Positions 5,226 through 5,916 of a stretch of 5,916 nucleotides of DNA are shown here, in pieces. Under the pieces are notes generated by a model. That model worked only from the letters and a program-made list of their open reading frames with translations. It had not been told where the DNA came from and made no database searches. The position numbers and the translations under genes are program-made. How positions within the stretch are numbered: the stretch's first letter is position 1; every line of letters begins with the position of its first letter. Origin of the DNA: an uncultured Lachnospiraceae bacterium. Lineage in GTDB: Bacteria > Bacillota > Clostridia > Lachnospirales > Lachnospiraceae. The stretch lies in the NCBI GenBank assembly GCA_902783935.1, contig CACZTA010000360.1, positions 1 through 5,916 on the forward strand, read 5' to 3'.

Positions 5226-5916
5226 CTACATGCGGAATACCGTACGGTTCTCTCCGGAAGCCGGAGCCAGCGAGGCATCCGCCCCCGTTCTCACGCTGCG
5301 GGACAGGCCGTACATCCGGAAAGAACAGATCGTATGCCTCGGATCCGCTTTATCCGTAAGGGGCCCGTCATCTCTCACAATCACCTGGAACGAACGGCCG
5401 CCCGTTATGGTGCAGTCGATCCGGAAGGGCACACCCTCTTCGGCAGCACGCCCGCATATGCCGGCAAGAAGATCCCGGAGCAGCTGGAGAATTCTGTACT
5501 GTTCATAATCCGGAACCTTCTCTTTTCTGAGGAATACTTCCGCTCTGGCTGTCATGACATCCGTGTCCTCCGGAAGCGCCCTGCAAATCTCATAAAACTG
5601 ACGGCTGCAGTTTGTCCGGTCAAGAAGCAGCCAGCCGCTGCGGTTTCCTCCGCTGCGCCCTGTTCTGAAACGGACGGCGGCCGCCGTGACAGGCAGCGCC
5701 AGGAAAGCCGCTGCGCCCGCACCTGTCCAGATGCCGTTGACCCCGCCGAGCCGCACCCCTGCGCCGGCACAGATCACCGGCAGGATGAGGAGCGCTGTCA
5801 CCCGGAGAAAGCGGGCAGTCCCTTCTTCGCCCGATGCCCGGTAATAACCGGCAAAAAACACTGCTGTACAGTAAAAAACAGAAAACGGGGCGAGGAGACG
5901 GACCGCCGTAACACCG
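5226..5916 (-). CDS. MATE-family membrane transporter, C-terminal part, with GHKL-ATPase-like tail (5' end outside window)
   Basis: The frame stays open from the TAG at 5226 to the window edge, so this is the last 229 residues of a longer protein. The GTG at 5861 is not a convincing start, since hydrophobic coding continues upstream of it. Counting from the edge, residues about 3-25, 37-56 and 59-81 are membrane segments. The pattern VFFAGYYRASGEEGTARF then GVNGIWTGAGAA resembles the final helices of MATE flippases (SGYFQGxGxxR, GLNGVW). A soluble tail of about 145 residues follows. Its RILQLLRDLLAGICGRAAEEG (141-161), VIVRDDGPL (178-186), YGLSRSV (202-208) and GENRTVFRM (221-229) match the order of N-box, G1, G2 and last strand of HATPase_c_2 domains. 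The N-box Asn is absent and the glycine boxes are weak, so ATP binding is doubtful. The MATE call is fairly good; the tail call is tentative. Confidence 0.7.
   Translation of the reverse strand, partial: GVTAVRLLAPFSVFYCTAVFFAGYYRASGEEGTARFLRVTALLILPVICAGAGVRLGGVNGIWTGAGAAAFLALPVTAAAVRFRTGRSGGNRSGWLLLDRTNCSRQFYEICRALPEDTDVMTARAEVFLRKEKVPDYEQYRILQLLRDLLAGICGRAAEEGVPFRIDCTITGGRSFQVIVRDDGPLTDKADPRHTICSFRMYGLSRSVRTGADASLAPASGENRTVFRM

Noticed and set aside
5156..5278. Upstream extension of the LicD frame to 5278
   Set aside because: It would overlap the end of the MATE-like gene by about 50 bases and translate the promoter. The added residues look non-coding, and the ATG at 5155 has a ribosome site.
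5226..5861. Complete 211-residue gene starting at GTG 5861
   Set aside because: The frame continues open to the window edge with hydrophobic, transporter-like sequence, so the GTG is an internal codon of a truncated gene.

Overview
The window reads as a compact chromosomal segment from a GC-rich Gram-positive anaerobe of the Clostridia, most likely Lachnospiraceae-like. This is an inference from gene content (LicD, a TagD-type cytidylyltransferase, CapA, the Lar cofactor genes), strong GGAGG-type ribosome binding sites and base composition above 50% GC. No rRNA, tRNA, CRISPR array, insertion sequence or phage gene is visible. No gene-free stretch exceeds about 70 bases.

All eight genes lie on the minus strand, so transcription runs from high to low coordinates. 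At the right edge (5226-5916) is the C-terminal part of a MATE-type multidrug/polysaccharide flippase-like membrane protein. It carries an unusual soluble tail that resembles a degenerate GHKL (anti-sigma/histidine-kinase type) ATPase domain. After a 70-base gap holding a plausible extended -10 promoter comes a seven-gene run: LicD-family phosphotransferase (4202-5155), TagD-like cytidylyltransferase (3756-4202), a small single-pass membrane protein (3272-3727), a secreted CapA-family metallophosphoesterase-like protein (2203-3282), larE (1360-2193), larB (582-1337) and a SprT-like zinc protein (7-585). Neighbours overlap or are separated by at most 28 bases, which supports one transcription unit.

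The run has two functional halves. The first half looks like an envelope-glycan decoration module. The cytidylyltransferase would make a CDP-activated alcohol, LicD would transfer the phospho-alcohol to a glycan, and the membrane and CapA proteins would act at or outside the membrane. The second half supplies two of the three enzymes that build the nickel-pincer nucleotide (NPN) cofactor of LarA-type racemases. LarB makes the biscarboxylated pyridinium mononucleotide and LarE thiolates it. LarC (nickel insertion) and any LarA apoenzyme are not in the window. The LarE here carries a CxxC plus a third cysteine, suggesting the iron-sulfur, catalytic class rather than the sacrificial-cysteine class. 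The link between the two halves, and with the SprT-like protein, is unexplained. It may only reflect operon packing.
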